A stretch of 64,000 bases of DNA. Origin: Ensifer sp. IC4062 (GTDB lineage: Bacteria > Pseudomonadota > Alphaproteobacteria > Rhizobiales > Rhizobiaceae). The translations under genes were made by a program, and so were the position numbers. The stretch lies in contig NZ_JADYVD010000010.1 in the NCBI RefSeq assembly GCF_020193575.1, forward strand, positions 95,249-159,248. The letters are read 5' to 3'. Shown here piece after piece: positions 63,096 through 64,000 of this stretch. The notes under the pieces were generated by a model. It did not search any database, had not been told where the DNA came from, and saw only the letters and a program-made list of their open reading frames with translations. Numbering within the stretch: position 1 is the stretch's first letter; the number at the start of each line of letters is the position of its first letter.

Positions 63096-63867
63096 CGCCT
63101 GCCCGTCCCAATATCCTGTCGAGTTCGCGTTGCACCTCGTCCTGGTGCGCCCTGAAATTGCCCTTCCCGCTCACCTCACCCGGCGGCGCCCGCCCGCCGA
63201 AAGCTCGCGGCCGCCCGGCATTGCGGATCCAGTTGCGCCAGGTCGCCTGCCAGTCGAGCTTGGTCGCCTCCCGCCCGGCCTTGGCGCACCAATAGTCGCG
63301 GAACTTCTCGAACTCGGCCTCCGCCGCCGCCCGGCCGAAGCCTTTGCTCGCCGCGAATTCCCAGTCGGGCACGAAAGCATCCGGCAGCCGCGTCCCCCGT
63401 CGCCTGCGCTCGCGCCCCTCACCCTCGACCCGATCGGCCCGCCGATGCTTGGCTTGCCCGTGCGCCGGTTCCCGGCTCTCGCCGTCCCGACGCGCAGCCT
63501 CTCCGGCCTCGCGACGCCCGGCGCCTCGATCGTCGGCCTGCCAAGACCCGCCGTCTCCAGCTCCGGCCGAAAAGATCCCAGCGGCGTCGCCCTGAGCATC
63601 GGGGCGCCAAGCGTCTGATCCAGCCAGGGCGCGGTCAGCCGGGTTTGCGTCAGCGGGATTTCCGCCAGCCTCGCTTGGGGCGCTGGAGGCCGCGCCAATG
63701 ACACGGGAAGTGACACGGCCAGCGACGCCCCGATGTTCGGACTCCCGGTAAGCGGGCTCGCCATATCCCGCCTCCGGATGGCCTTGCCGAGGCAAGCCGC
63801 CCCGGTCGGCCTGCTGAGACGCGGCCTTTCGCGATTCAGCCGGAAAGATCCCGGCAGCGCTCCGCAC
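63034..63867 (-). CDS. Phage-like replication protein C-terminal domain (5' end uncertain, may be partial)
   Basis: 277 residues from a GTG at 63867; the frame stays open to the window edge, so the gene may start outside. The C-terminal 115 residues are the recognisable part: RGTRLPDAFVPDWEFAASKGF, AEFEKFRDYWCAKAGREATKLDWQATWRNWIRNA. This GTRLP...DYW...WRNW pattern occurs at the end of phage/plasmid replication proteins of the DUF1376/DnaT-like type. Residues 1-160 are Arg/Ala/Gly-rich and doubtful; in another frame (63171-63965) the same DNA reads TGSPNIGAS- and TGKPSIGGP-type repeats. Confidence 0.65.
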   Translation of the reverse strand: MRSAAGIFPAESRKAASQQADRGGLPRQGHPEAGYGEPAYRESEHRGVAGRVTSRVIGAASSAPSEAGGNPADANPADRALAGSDAWRPDAQGDAAGIFSAGAGDGGSWQADDRGAGRREAGEAARRDGESREPAHGQAKHRRADRVEGEGRERRRRGTRLPDAFVPDWEFAASKGFGRAAAEAEFEKFRDYWCAKAGREATKLDWQATWRNWIRNAGRPRAFGGRAPPGEVSGKGNFRAHQDEVQRELDRILGRAGDDDFTGTTFELERRDWQARR

Positions 63868-64000
63868 GACGGGGCGTCCTGGGACAGTCGGGCTCGGGCC
63901 AGCGGAACTTTCGCCAGCCTGGCTTGGAGCACCGACGACGGGGTCAGCAACGACCGGCCCGGCATCTATCGGGTTTGGGGTTGGGTTAATTTCTTTAGGG

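Noticed and set aside
62767..63618. 283-residue plus-strand frame over the replication-like genes
   Set aside because: It is antisense to two supported minus-strand genes, Pro/Arg/Ser-rich, and has no recognisable domain.

Overview
The window looks like chromosome or large-replicon DNA of an alphaproteobacterium of the order Hyphomicrobiales, most like Sinorhizobium/Ensifer. This is inferred from GC-rich coding sequence, an adenylate-cyclase-type TPR protein, DUF1254, BA14K-like and RlpA proteins, and above all from dozens of intergenic palindromic mosaic repeats of the RIME type known from rhizobia. No rRNA, tRNA, CRISPR array or intact transposase was seen.

Layout. 1-3.2 kb: 3' end of a TPR regulator, a secreted SH3 protein and a GrpB protein. 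3.5-10.9 kb: a ferric-siderophore ABC importer operon (binding protein, two permeases, ATPase), interrupted downstream by a two-gene nucleotide-sugar cassette (oxidoreductase plus DegT aminotransferase) that lies between the intact ATPase gene and a decayed copy of its 3' end, then a methyltransferase. 11-24.8 kb: small stress and metabolic units, each with its own regulator: peroxiredoxin/AraC, TetR-YciI-tag, VOC, a beta-propeller protein, a glycolipid-binding protein, an MFS pump, a P-loop kinase, a sulfite-oxidase-like enzyme, PEP mutase-VOC, and doxX-tetR. 25-35.4 kb: GST, an isochorismatase, NmrA/LysR, alcohol dehydrogenase, fRMsr, and LysR/FMN reductase/DMT exporter. 35.8-45.6 kb: an exported PCMT coupled to a membrane spermidine-synthase-like protein, a methyltransferase, a P5C reductase-like protein, a DUF1254 protein with a secreted partner, and a truncated hemoglobin. 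46-52.9 kb: ABC-F, MerR/aminotransferase, a Tyr-rich BA14K-like protein, YunG, an Imm11-like protein and an L,D-transpeptidase. 53-58 kb: a repeat cluster around a frameshifted GIY-YIG gene, an HWE kinase/response regulator pair and RlpA. 58.8-64 kb: a phage- or replicon-like gene set (DnaA domain IV protein, a GTRLP/WRNW protein, two unknowns) containing two tandem repeat arrays.

The gene content is mostly ordinary accessory metabolism and detoxification controlled by adjacent TetR, LysR, AraC or MerR regulators, and several of their operators can be read directly. The unusual material is the repeat biology. There are at least three families: RIME-A of about 104 bp, RIME-B of about 101 bp, and CATTCCTGTG palindromes. 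A MITE-like element with terminal inverted repeats sits inside RIME-B hairpins. One RIME-A copy has a matching empty site in a nearby duplicated fragment. Repeat ends supply stop codons to three genes. A hierarchical array of about 471 bp per unit lies beside the DnaA-like gene. Two loci show an intact gene, then foreign genes, then a truncated copy of the gene's 3' end, as expected after single-crossover integration of circular DNA followed by decay.
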